Shown: piece after piece, positions 8,032 through 16,059 of the stretch
How the letters are laid out: each line of letters opens with the position of its first letter
Numbering within the stretch: position 1 is the first letter of the stretch
NCBI GenBank assembly: GCA_002316275.1
Contig: DCDE01000025.1
Location: 1-35,600, forward strand
Length of the DNA stretch: 35,600 nt
Reading direction: 5' to 3'
DNA from: Caldifarciminota bacterium UBA1063
Lineage (GTDB): Bacteria; Hydrothermota; Hydrothermia; UBA1063
Notes under the pieces: model-generated
Seen by the model: only the letters and a program-made list of their open reading frames with translations
What the model was told of the DNA's origin: nothing
The model's database searches: none
Position numbers and translations under genes: made by a program

Positions 8032-8826
8032 ATGAAAAAAGAGATTCCTTTAGCAATCACTTTTATTTCCGGTGTTCTTCTCGTCCTTGCTCTTTTTATA
8101 CCGCACAAGCCTTTTGGCAACTTAGAAGAAATTTTTAACGACTGGTATATCATTGTATCAGGATTCACCTTTCTTCTCGGTATTGATAGCTTATTAGGCT
8201 ACAATTTTGGTAAGTTAAAAAGAAAAGAGAAAGACGCACCTTATGCCCTTGTGTTGATATTGAGTTTTTTCATAACCCTTACGTGGGGGATAGTCGAAAT
8301 CGTAAGGACTCCCGAACATAATCCATTCGGACCAACTTCTACTTTTTCCCTCTATTTTTATAATTCCATCTTTATTCCCTTACAGGCTACTATGTTTGCC
8401 ATTCTTTCGTTTTTCATAGCAAGTGCTGCCTACAGAGCCTTTAGAGCAAAGGAAATCAATTCAGCGCTGCTTTTAGTGTCTGCAGTTTTAGTAATGCTGG
8501 GTAGGATCCCTCTTGGTCAGAGTGCAGCCCCTTATGTTATAACTGTTATCTTTCTCATATTTGCAGTATACTTCTTTGCGGAGTCAGCGGGAGTAACAGA
8601 ACCGAAGATAAAAATAGCATATATACTTGTTGCTTTAATTTTTGTTGCTCTTATTTATCCATTAGGCTTCGTATATTTTAGACAGCACATACCGGAATTT
8701 GCTGACTGGATTATGAATGTGCCTCAGATGGCTGGAAAAAGAGGAATTATGATTGGGATTGCTCTCGGCGGTATAGCTATGTCTATCAGAATTATTCTCG
8801 GTATTGAGAGAACATACATGAAATAG
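8032..8826 (+). CDS. Polytopic membrane protein (module gene 2)
   Basis: A 264-residue protein of unknown function with about seven or eight hydrophobic helices, roughly at residues 7-25, 40-58, 71-89, 108-132, 143-156, 168-184, 193-213 and 237-255. Short charged loops join them (KLKRKEKD, FRAKE). No catalytic or transporter motif is recognisable. It lies 8 bases after module gene 1 with a GGGGG ribosome-like site and 9 bases before module gene 3. The spacing suggests a complex with the neighbouring membrane proteins, which is inference. Confidence 0.6.
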   Translation: MKKEIPLAITFISGVLLVLALFIPHKPFGNLEEIFNDWYIIVSGFTFLLGIDSLLGYNFGKLKRKEKDAPYALVLILSFFITLTWGIVEIVRTPEHNPFGPTSTFSLYFYNSIFIPLQATMFAILSFFIASAAYRAFRAKEINSALLLVSAVLVMLGRIPLGQSAAPYVITVIFLIFAVYFFAESAGVTEPKIKIAYILVALIFVALIYPLGFVYFRQHIPEFADWIMNVPQMAGKRGIMIGIALGGIAMSIRIILGIERTYMK

Positions 8827-8835
8827 GGGGGAGCT

Positions 8836-9660
8836 ATGATTGAGCTACTTAAAAAACTTGCAGGGATTGATAGAAGATTTATCTATGCTGCAGTTTTTCT
8901 TGCTACTGCAATTCCGATTCTAACGAAAGCGACAATGAAAGTGGAGCCGCTTCCTGAGGTAAGGAAGGCTTACGAATACATTGAATCTTTACCGGAAAGC
9001 TCTGTAGTTATGGTATCAATTGATTATGATGCTGCGAGTATGCCAGAGCTTCAACCAATGCTTGAAGCCTTTTTACATCACAGCTTTAGCAAGAATTTAC
9101 GGGTAATTATGCTTGGGCATTGGCCCCTTGGCCTACCCCTTGGTCAACAGGCACTTGAGAAAGTGGCTGGACAATACAACAAGGAATATGGAGTAGATTA
9201 TGTTTTCTTAGGGTATAGGCCTGGCGTTGCTGCTGTGATTATAAACCTCGGAAAGGATTTTCGGACGGTGTTTTCTAGTGATTATGCTTATACCCCCATC
9301 GATTCTTTGCCTCTTATGAGAGAGGTCAGCAATTATAAGAATGTTAAACTGCTCTTAGGACTTGAAGCTGGTGCAGTTGGAGACGCATGGGTTCAATATG
9401 GTTATGCCCGCTATAACCTCCCCATCATACTGGGATCGACTGCAGTAAGTACCCCTGATTATTACCCTTATATGCAAGCTAATCAGGTGATTTCTGTCAT
9501 CGGCGGACTCAGGGGTGCAGCGGATTATGAAACTCTTCTTGGCATTACTGGAGAAGCCTCTATCGGCATGCTACCACAGTCTGTGATTCATCTAGTTATA
9601 ATCGCATTTATAATTATTGGGAATATTGGTTTTCTTGTGTTAAGGAGGGCAAAGAAATGA
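8836..9660 (+). CDS. Membrane-anchored Rossmann-like protein (module gene 3)
   Basis: A 274-residue protein of unknown function. One transmembrane helix lies near the N-terminus (about 14-32), one at the C-terminus (about 250-269), with an alpha/beta domain between. Segments such as SSVVMVSIDYDA, VDYVFLGYRPG and LPIILGSTAVSTPDYYP look like strands and loops of a Rossmann-like fold. Its layout and several positions match the C-terminal part of module gene 1 (compare GSTAVS here with GTTAVT there). The GGGGGAG ribosome site precedes the ATG. The stop overlaps the next start (ATGA at 9657-9660). Confidence 0.6.
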   Translation: MIELLKKLAGIDRRFIYAAVFLATAIPILTKATMKVEPLPEVRKAYEYIESLPESSVVMVSIDYDAASMPELQPMLEAFLHHSFSKNLRVIMLGHWPLGLPLGQQALEKVAGQYNKEYGVDYVFLGYRPGVAAVIINLGKDFRTVFSSDYAYTPIDSLPLMREVSNYKNVKLLLGLEAGAVGDAWVQYGYARYNLPIILGSTAVSTPDYYPYMQANQVISVIGGLRGAADYETLLGITGEASIGMLPQSVIHLVIIAFIIIGNIGFLVLRRAKK

Positions 9661-10301
9661 CATCAATCATATGGACGTGGATTGCAGCATTTTTTACCCT
9701 TGCAATTTTGAGTTTTTTGTATAAAGACAATCCACTCTACAAATTTGCAGAACACGTTTATGTGGGTAGTTCTGCAGCCTTTACCATTCTCTATGTTTGG
9801 GTTTTTGACGCCTATCCGAAACTGGTTATGGGTTTCCGGGAGAAAGTTGGGATGCAAAAATATCTCTTAATTATACCTCTTATATTGTCTTTATTCATAA
9901 TATTGAGGTTCATTAAACCCCTCTCATGGCTTTCCCGCTGGTCTATCGCTTTTACAGTAGGCATGGCTGCAGGTCTCGGAATAACTGGCCTAACCCAGGG
10001 ATTTCTTGTTCCGCAGGTTCAGGCATCTTTCTTGCCTTTATTCGTGCAAGGACCGACTACAGGACAGACAATTCTTTTAACGTTCAATAATATCATCATA
10101 GTTTTCGGTACCATTTTTACCATTCTATATTTCTATTTCTCACGTGAGCATAAAGGTTTACTTGGGGTCTCCTCTAAGATCGGTGTTACGATTCTCATGA
10201 TAACCTTTGGTGCCTCTTTTGGATATACAATAATGGCTCGAATCTCGCTTCTCATTCAGAGGGTTTATTTCCTCCTTCACAACTGGTTGGGCCTTGTTTA
10301 A
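9657..10301 (+). CDS. Polytopic membrane protein (module gene 4)
   Basis: A 214-residue protein of unknown function with about six predicted transmembrane helices (roughly 5-20, 36-53, 67-85, 94-113, 140-158, 172-196). Conserved-looking polar positions in or near helices include FAEHVYVGSSAA (30-41) and a glycine-rich GMAAGLGITGL segment. It overlaps module gene 3 by four bases and shares its stop codon's last base with the lspA start, so translation is probably coupled through all three genes. Confidence 0.6.
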   Translation: MTSIIWTWIAAFFTLAILSFLYKDNPLYKFAEHVYVGSSAAFTILYVWVFDAYPKLVMGFREKVGMQKYLLIIPLILSLFIILRFIKPLSWLSRWSIAFTVGMAAGLGITGLTQGFLVPQVQASFLPLFVQGPTTGQTILLTFNNIIIVFGTIFTILYFYFSREHKGLLGVSSKIGVTILMITFGASFGYTIMARISLLIQRVYFLLHNWLGLV

Positions 10302-10774
10302 TGAACAGTGCGGTTCTGATTTTCGGCCTTGTTTTTGTGCTGGATAGGATTTCAAAGAATCTTATTGTGAAGTTACTTCCATATGGCTATGGAGTTAATA
10401 TAATAGGAGAATATGTGAGAATCGTACACATTAGGAACCCCAACTCCCTTTGGGGCATGTCCTTGGGGAAGAATTTTCCTTATATAATAGTAAGCATAAT
10501 AGCTATCGTATTTCTTTCTGCTTTGATTCGCGACGCCTTGAAATCGAAAGAGAGGTCGTATGCAAATATTTTCTCTCTTATTGTTTCTGGGGTTGCAGGA
10601 AATCTCATGGATAGAATTCATTTTAAAGAAGTTGTAGATTTCATTGATATCGGTATTTCAGCGGATGTTAGATGGCCGGTTTTTAACGTAGCTGATTCGG
10701 CTATTTCCATTGGACTTGTAATTTACTTTATAATGGTAATCAGAGAATCTTTTGCAAAAAGGAGTGAGAAATGA
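10301..10774 (+). CDS. lspA: Lipoprotein signal peptidase (signal peptidase II)
   Basis: A 157-residue inner-membrane aspartyl protease that removes signal peptides from lipid-modified prolipoproteins. Seen: LDRISK (14-19), GVAGNLMDR (97-105) with the first catalytic Asp at 104, VDFIDI (112-117) and FNVADSAI (128-135) with the second Asp at 132. Four hydrophobic helices fit the family. The segment usually reading N-x-G-x-A-F is N-P-N-S-L-W here, so the conserved glycine is missing. It overlaps the gene before it by one base and the gene after it by four. Several lipobox proteins in this window are natural substrates. Confidence 0.9.
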   Translation: MNSAVLIFGLVFVLDRISKNLIVKLLPYGYGVNIIGEYVRIVHIRNPNSLWGMSLGKNFPYIIVSIIAIVFLSALIRDALKSKERSYANIFSLIVSGVAGNLMDRIHFKEVVDFIDIGISADVRWPVFNVADSAISIGLVIYFIMVIRESFAKRSEK

Positions 10775-11733
10775 AGGTTTTTATAGCGTTTATTTTCACT
10801 TTGACAAATTTCCACTCTGTCTATTCTTTTGGTGACCCCCTACCTGCGCTTCATTTATCTCAGATGGAGTCTTTCGATAGATACTTTGTTTCCATTGATG
10901 TCAATGGTGCTTTTGTCAGGGAATATCGTTATGAGTATCTTTATGATTCTTACGATAATACCGTTGGGAAGCAAATCACGTATGATAACAGAAACTATTA
11001 CCTTTTAAGACCGAACTTGGAGTTGGGCATTTCTCGTGGACGCATGAAGGGTTTTATTTATTACAAAGGTGTCAGTGATTTCAATTATAGATATGAGAAG
11101 ATCGTGTATACGCCGGGATATGTCCCTCAGGATACCTTGAGGATAGAAAGAAAGGGTGATATTTATGCAGTAGGATTGAGAGCTTCTTTAGACTTTGGAA
11201 ACTTTACTGTAGGTGGTGGGCTCGCTCTTTTGAATAAAACGGTTGTTTCTACCGAAACGCGTACATTAAGTCCTGAAGTTCTTTTTTGCTACCGTGGAAA
11301 ACATGAGGGTGTGGGGGGGTCTGTGAGCCCAAAGGTGAAGTTTTCGGAGGAATCAGATTACAGTATTCCTGATAAGATAAGTCTTTTTACTTACTACCAA
11401 CCTCCCTCAAGGACACTGGCTAAATTTGAGTTTAGTTTTTATTATTTGAACTTTTCGGGACTTGAAGATACTCTTGAAGATTACTATAAAGGACAGCTAT
11501 CGGTCACTCACACGTTTCGAGATAGAACTACTCTCAAGATGGGAGGGCTTTTGGAAAAAGGGTTTGAGGGGAATTGCTACGCCCCTGGGTTTGAAATTGG
11601 TCTAGGGTATCTCCTTGATCCCTTTGAGCTGGGTGTCAGATTTAACGAGACCTTTTATAATTATTACCGGGATGGAATGTTAATTGAGGAATCTCCATTA
11701 AAGGTAGATGTTTATTTTAGAGTTTTAAAGTAA
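10771..11733 (+). CDS. Putative outer-membrane beta-barrel protein
   Basis: A 320-residue protein with an N-terminal signal peptide (about 1-19, ending near V-Y-S-F-G) and a long series of alternating polar/hydrophobic strands rich in Tyr, Phe and Gly (FTVGGGLALLNK, GFEIGLGYLLDPFELGVRF). The penultimate strand ends Y-F-R-V-L-K rather than in a terminal Phe. No family is recognised. It is placed directly after lspA with an ATGA overlap and 18 bases before hutU. Confidence 0.55.
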   Translation: MKVFIAFIFTLTNFHSVYSFGDPLPALHLSQMESFDRYFVSIDVNGAFVREYRYEYLYDSYDNTVGKQITYDNRNYYLLRPNLELGISRGRMKGFIYYKGVSDFNYRYEKIVYTPGYVPQDTLRIERKGDIYAVGLRASLDFGNFTVGGGLALLNKTVVSTETRTLSPEVLFCYRGKHEGVGGSVSPKVKFSEESDYSIPDKISLFTYYQPPSRTLAKFEFSFYYLNFSGLEDTLEDYYKGQLSVTHTFRDRTTLKMGGLLEKGFEGNCYAPGFEIGLGYLLDPFELGVRFNETFYNYYRDGMLIEESPLKVDVYFRVLK

Positions 11734-11751
11734 TGTTTTGGGGGTGATATC

Positions 11752-13404
11752 ATGGCCGAGAGAATCATAAAGGCGCCAAGGGGCAATAGCTTAACGTGCA
11801 AATCCTGGCTTACAGAAGCCCCTATGAGGATGCTTATGAACAACCTTGATCCCGAAGTTGCAAAAGACCCTGCAAACTTGATTGTATACGGGGGAACAGG
11901 GAGAGCTGCAAGAAACTGGGAATCTTTTGATGCCATTGTTAAAACATTGAAGGAGCTCGAAGATGATGAGACCCTAATTGTTCAATCGGGGAAACCTGTT
12001 GCTGTGTTTAAGACCAATGAGTGGGCTCCAAGGGTATTAATTGCGAACTCTAACCTCGTGCCTAAGTGGGCTACATGGGAATACTTTAGAGAACTTGAAG
12101 AAAGAGGACTTATAATGTATGGTCAGATGACTGCGGGCAGTTGGATTTATATTGGAACCCAAGGGATATTGCAGGGTACATATGAGACCTTCCATGCTGC
12201 TGCGAAAAAGCATTTTGGAGGCTCTTTACAAGGTAAAGTAATTCTTACAGCAGGGCTTGGTGAGATGGGTGGAGCACAACCCTTGGCTGGTACGATGAAC
12301 GACGGGATCGTGCTTGCAGTAGAAGTAAATCCATGGGCCATAGAGAGAAGAGTAAAGATGGGGTATCTTGATACGTGGACCGATGACATGGATAAAGCCC
12401 TTTCTATGGTTGAAAATGCTAAAAAGGAAGGCAAGGCCCTATCTATAGGACTTCTCGGTAATGCTGCTTCTGTACATCCTCTTCTTGTAAAAAAGGGTTT
12501 TGTTCCTGATTTACTTACCGATCAGGTAGCTGCACATGATCCACTCAATGGCTACATCCCAAAGGGTTATAGTGTAGAAGAAGCTGCCGAATTGCGTAAG
12601 AGAAATCCCCAGGAGTACCTTAAGAGGGTCGGCGAGTCCGCTTGTGAACATCTTGAAGCGATGCTTGAGATGCAAAGAAGAGGTGCGATTACCTTTGAGT
12701 ATGGTAATAACTTAAGAAGGCTTGCATATGATAATGGCGTGAAAAATGCCTTTGATATTCAGGGTTATGTTCCGGCGTTTATAAGGGATCTGTTTGCTGA
12801 GGGCAAAGGGCCATTCCGCTGGGTTGCCCTGTCGGGTGATCCTGAAGATATCTACAAAACCGATGATAAAGTACTTAAGCTCTTCCCTAACGATGATCAT
12901 TTAAGGAAATGGCTAAAGATGGCGAAAGAAAAAGTACATTTCCAGGGACTCCCAGCCCGAATTTGCTGGCTTGGTCAGGGTGAAAGAATGGAGTTTGGAG
13001 TAGCCATTAACGAGATGGTGAAAAGAGGTGAATTGCAAGCTCCCATTGTTATAGGTCGTGATCATCATGATACAGGATCAGTTGCATCCCCATACAGGGA
13101 AACAGAAGCAATGCCCGATGGTTCGGACGCTATAGCAGACTGGCCCATCTTAAATGCTCTGTTGAATACCGCTTCCGGTGCAACTTGGGTTTCCTTCCAT
13201 CACGGGGGTGGCGTGGGCATTGGTTACTCACTGCATGCTGGAGCTGTAATAGTCGCCGATGGGACAGAGCTTACAAGGAAAAAACTTGAGAGGGTATTGA
13301 CCAATGATGTGGGTATCGGGGTCGTGAGACATGCAGATGCAGGTTACAAGATTGCAATAGATACTGCGAAGAAGCACAAATTGAGAATGCCAATGCTTGA
13401 ATAA
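11752..13404 (+). CDS. hutU: Urocanate hydratase
   Basis: A 550-residue cytosolic enzyme converting urocanate to imidazolone propionate with bound NAD, the second step of histidine degradation. Seen: YGGTGRAARNW (46-56), GQMTAGSWIYIGTQGI (124-139), the NAD-binding GLGEMGGAQP (168-177) and ARICWLGQGER with the expected active-site Cys at 405. The C-terminal FHHGGGVGIGYS segment follows. The length is typical. The ribosome site GGGGGTGAT precedes the ATG at 11752. No hutH, hutI or hutG lies in this window, so the gene is isolated from its pathway and sits with envelope genes. Confidence 0.95.
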   Translation: MAERIIKAPRGNSLTCKSWLTEAPMRMLMNNLDPEVAKDPANLIVYGGTGRAARNWESFDAIVKTLKELEDDETLIVQSGKPVAVFKTNEWAPRVLIANSNLVPKWATWEYFRELEERGLIMYGQMTAGSWIYIGTQGILQGTYETFHAAAKKHFGGSLQGKVILTAGLGEMGGAQPLAGTMNDGIVLAVEVNPWAIERRVKMGYLDTWTDDMDKALSMVENAKKEGKALSIGLLGNAASVHPLLVKKGFVPDLLTDQVAAHDPLNGYIPKGYSVEEAAELRKRNPQEYLKRVGESACEHLEAMLEMQRRGAITFEYGNNLRRLAYDNGVKNAFDIQGYVPAFIRDLFAEGKGPFRWVALSGDPEDIYKTDDKVLKLFPNDDHLRKWLKMAKEKVHFQGLPARICWLGQGERMEFGVAINEMVKRGELQAPIVIGRDHHDTGSVASPYRETEAMPDGSDAIADWPILNALLNTASGATWVSFHHGGGVGIGYSLHAGAVIVADGTELTRKKLERVLTNDVGIGVVRHADAGYKIAIDTAKKHKLRMPMLE

Positions 13405-13459
13405 AGTTTGTTATGAGATTCGCTTTTCTTATGGTTTTTGAACGGTGGGCTTGTGAGTT

Positions 13460-14794
13460 TTGAAGAATAGACTCAGATACGATTTTACCCGAATAATAGT
13501 GCTCCTATTTGCGGATTTGTTGAGTTTTTACATATCTGTTTTTCTCGCCTTTTCAACGCGGGCACTTCTAGGAGAGCTTTTTGGAGGATTTCTCACGGCC
13601 TTCAGGCAAACTCTCCGTACCTATACATACTTTTGGGGCTTACCTCTTCTCTTTATTCTTGTGCTTGCCTATGAGGGATTTTATAGTGAAAGAAGGTACT
13701 TCTGGGAGGATCTCAAGGAGTTTTTAAAAGCTTTAGTTCTTTACTTTTTTCTTATTTTCACCGTTTTAAGTCTTTTAAGGGCAATAAACAAGTTTTCCCG
13801 TATTGTGCTCATACTTACGCATGTATTTTTAGCTTTTGTGCTGCCTACATTTCGATACATTTCGAATTTATTACTCTACAAGCTTGGCATTAGAGAAAAG
13901 TGTGTGTTTGTTGGGAGTGATAAAAGTTTTGAAGATTTTAAGAGTCTGATTCTGAAAGACCGCTATCTTGGGTTTGAGTTGGGGGAACAGGCACCGTATG
14001 CTTTTGTTTCTACAACAGTAGCTAATGTTGAAAGGGTTGTGGGGGACCTGCAGAGGAGCCACAGATACGTTTATATTTTTGATGATGCAGGGTATTATAT
14101 TCCTTCTCAACTGAAGATGATACTACCCATAGGAAGGGAAATCCCCTTGCTCGAGTTTCAGAACAGGTTACTGGATCCAAAAGCAATGTTTGGAAAGAGA
14201 GTCTTAGAAATTATCTTTGGTTTACTGATTTTACCTGTGGTTTTGCCAATAATCTTTTTTTTCGGGATTTTAATAAAGCTTGATTCAGATGGCCCTGTAT
14301 TTTATATGCAAGAAAGGATAGGAAAGGATGGAAAGCCTTTCAAATGTATAAAATTTAGAACAATGTATCGTGATGCAGACAAACGACTAAAAGATATTTT
14401 GGAAGCAGATGAGAAGGCAAGAGAGGAATGGGAAAAGTATTTCAAGTTGAAGGAAGACCCAAGGGTAACGAAAGTGGGGAAGTTTCTCCGAAGGACTTCA
14501 TTAGATGAATTACCGCAAGTTTTTAATGTTCTTAAAGGTGATATGAGTTTCATAGGCCCTCGCCCTGTGGTTAAGAAGGAGATTGAGCAATACTATAGAG
14601 ACAAAGCCCAGTATTATTATGAAGTGCGCCCAGGTATCACGGGCTTGTGGCAAGTCTCTGGGAGAAATGAGTTAGATTATGAGAGGAGAGTAAGGCTCGA
14701 TGTTTGGTATGTCCTGAACTGGTCTCTTTGGCTTGACTTAATTATCTTGTTAAAGACCGTTAAGGTTGTTTTTAGTGGTAAAGGGGCGTATTGA
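13460..14794 (+). CDS. Polyprenyl-phosphate sugar-1-phosphate transferase (WbaP/WcaJ type)
   Basis: A 444-residue membrane enzyme that loads a sugar phosphate onto undecaprenyl phosphate to begin a surface polysaccharide. The N-terminal half has about four hydrophobic helices and a nucleotide-binding-like region (LGIREKCVFVGSDKS). The C-terminal third is the bacterial sugar-transferase domain: a helix after KRVLEIIFG, then GPVFYMQERIGKDGKPF, KCIKFRTM, LDELPQVFNVLKGDMSFIGPRP and RPGITGLWQVSGRNEL. The start is TTG at 13460, limited by a stop just upstream (13454-13456). Its ribosome site is weak, so the N-terminus is less certain. Sugar specificity cannot be read from the sequence. Confidence 0.88.
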   Translation: MKNRLRYDFTRIIVLLFADLLSFYISVFLAFSTRALLGELFGGFLTAFRQTLRTYTYFWGLPLLFILVLAYEGFYSERRYFWEDLKEFLKALVLYFFLIFTVLSLLRAINKFSRIVLILTHVFLAFVLPTFRYISNLLLYKLGIREKCVFVGSDKSFEDFKSLILKDRYLGFELGEQAPYAFVSTTVANVERVVGDLQRSHRYVYIFDDAGYYIPSQLKMILPIGREIPLLEFQNRLLDPKAMFGKRVLEIIFGLLILPVVLPIIFFFGILIKLDSDGPVFYMQERIGKDGKPFKCIKFRTMYRDADKRLKDILEADEKAREEWEKYFKLKEDPRVTKVGKFLRRTSLDELPQVFNVLKGDMSFIGPRPVVKKEIEQYYRDKAQYYYEVRPGITGLWQVSGRNELDYERRVRLDVWYVLNWSLWLDLIILLKTVKVVFSGKGAY

Positions 14795-14808
14795 TTTCTT
14801 GGGGCCTC

Positions 14809-14837
14809 TTGACAATACTAAGGAGAAGTTTTATTAT
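14809..14837 (+). promoter_or_regulatory. Strong promoter for the two lipoprotein genes
   Basis: TTGACA (14809-14814), a 17-base spacer and TATTAT (14832-14837) give a near-perfect sigma-70 promoter. The start would be near 14844. The leader carries AAAGGAGGTG (14857-14866), an extended ribosome site ending five bases before the ATG, so high expression is likely. Confidence 0.8.
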
Positions 14838-14870
14838 TAAAATTACTTAAACACGTAAAGGAGGTGTGTA

Positions 14871-15182
14871 ATGAAAAAGGTTGTAGGAATAATAGGAATA
14901 GCATGTATCACATTGCTAATGAGCTGTGCAAGCTCTGGAGATATTACTGAACTTCAGAAAAAGGTCGGTGAAATGGAGGCTCAGGTAACTTCCATTGAAG
15001 CGAAAATTGATTCTCTCAGCGCTACTATTGAAGGATTAACTTCTGCTACTGCTCAGGGTGTGAATGCTGCTCAGTTTGCAAAAGTTGCCAATGACTTGCA
15101 GAGTGTGAAAAATAAAGTGGCAGAATTGGATAAGAAAGTAAGTGAACTGAAGAAAGCAGTTGATGCAGTAATAAAACAATAA
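14871..15182 (+). CDS. Small coiled-coil lipoprotein (Lpp-like)
   Basis: A 103-residue lipoprotein. The signal peptide ends in the lipobox L-M-S-C, with the lipidated Cys at 19. The mature part is almost entirely helical, with a heptad pattern (LQKKVGEMEAQVTSIEAKI and VAELDKKVSELKKAVDAV) as in Braun-type lipoproteins. It ends I-K-Q rather than the Y-R-K that Lpp uses for peptidoglycan attachment. The gene has the strongest promoter and ribosome site on the plus strand of the window, as expected for an abundant envelope spacer protein. Its role is inferred from architecture only. Confidence 0.75.
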   Translation: MKKVVGIIGIACITLLMSCASSGDITELQKKVGEMEAQVTSIEAKIDSLSATIEGLTSATAQGVNAAQFAKVANDLQSVKNKVAELDKKVSELKKAVDAVIKQ

Positions 15183-15194
15183 GGAGTGTGTATT

Positions 15195-16007
15195 ATGAAA
15201 AAACTACTGTACATAATACCTGTTGCGTTGTTAGTGATATTGTCGTCTTGTGGAGAAGAGGTAGGGAATATCACCCCTGCTAATCTCGAAGTTGTGGCAT
15301 ATAGTGATGGAACCCAAGTGAAATTAACATGGGAGGCACCAGTAGATGAGGTTGATGGTTATATCCTGGAATTTGTAAATGCGTCCGGTACCCTAATGCT
15401 AACTGATACCTTGGCGCCAACTATTTACAGTTATACTCATGATCCAGAAGGCTATGTTGGGACGTACAAGCTATACGGTTATTTAGGGGATTCTCTTTCC
15501 AGTCCTGCTACTGTTTCCACCGTACCGCAAACTTTCGCTACTCTTAACTTGATAATTCATGAGCTGGACCAGGCGGGCAATTCGGGACTTGCCTTGGGTG
15601 ATGCGGGAGACTGGGAGCCGACAAGCTATGGGTGTTCTGCTTCAGGCGCACCTGAAAATGTGGATTTCTATTTTACTGATGCGTCACAGGGTTCAACGGG
15701 CATGTTTCAATACATTGCTTCTGCGGATCAGCTCCCTACTACCTGGGAGGAATCTACTGTTGGTAACAACACCTCAGGCTGGAAGGTAAATTTCATTGAG
15801 AGAAAATCTCCCCAAGACGGGGAAATTGAGGACATTACGGCTAAGTACGGTATTGCAGTTCCAAATGGCGTCTACTGTTTTAAGGTGGTAAGGAGTGGCG
15901 TATATTACTTTGGTGTGCTTGAACTTGGATCTGTTTCAGAAACCCAAACTACTATAAAGAATTTGAAGATTCAAAATATTCCTGGACTGCGGATAATAGG
16001 AAGGTAA
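15195..16007 (+). CDS. Secreted lipoprotein with fibronectin-III-like domain
   Basis: A 270-residue lipoprotein. The signal peptide ends L-S-S-C with the lipidated Cys at 19. Residues about 28-110 resemble a fibronectin type III domain (ANLEVVAYSDGTQVKLTWEA, then DGYILEFVNAS). The remainder is beta-rich and of no family I recognise. AAGGAG (15181-15186) lies eight bases before the ATG at 15195, so this start is preferred over the in-frame GTG at 15186. It is cotranscribed with the Lpp-like gene 12 bases upstream and ends before the palindromic terminator. Confidence 0.7.
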   Translation: MKKLLYIIPVALLVILSSCGEEVGNITPANLEVVAYSDGTQVKLTWEAPVDEVDGYILEFVNASGTLMLTDTLAPTIYSYTHDPEGYVGTYKLYGYLGDSLSSPATVSTVPQTFATLNLIIHELDQAGNSGLALGDAGDWEPTSYGCSASGAPENVDFYFTDASQGSTGMFQYIASADQLPTTWEESTVGNNTSGWKVNFIERKSPQDGEIEDITAKYGIAVPNGVYCFKVVRSGVYYFGVLELGSVSETQTTIKNLKIQNIPGLRIIGR

Positions 16008-16021
16008 GGTTTAGAAATTGG

Positions 16022-16059
16022 TAACAATATGGGGCCCGGTACCGGGCCCCATATTGTTA
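16022..16059. terminator. Bidirectional terminator: perfect 38-bp palindrome
   Basis: TAACAATATGGGGCCCGGT (16022-16040) is followed at once by its exact reverse complement (16041-16059). The RNA from either strand would form a very stable G+C-rich hairpin flanked by an A/U-rich lower stem. It lies between the convergent ends of the lipoprotein gene (16007) and the EFR1-type gene, whose stop codon (16057-16059) is the last triplet of the palindrome. Confidence 0.85.
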
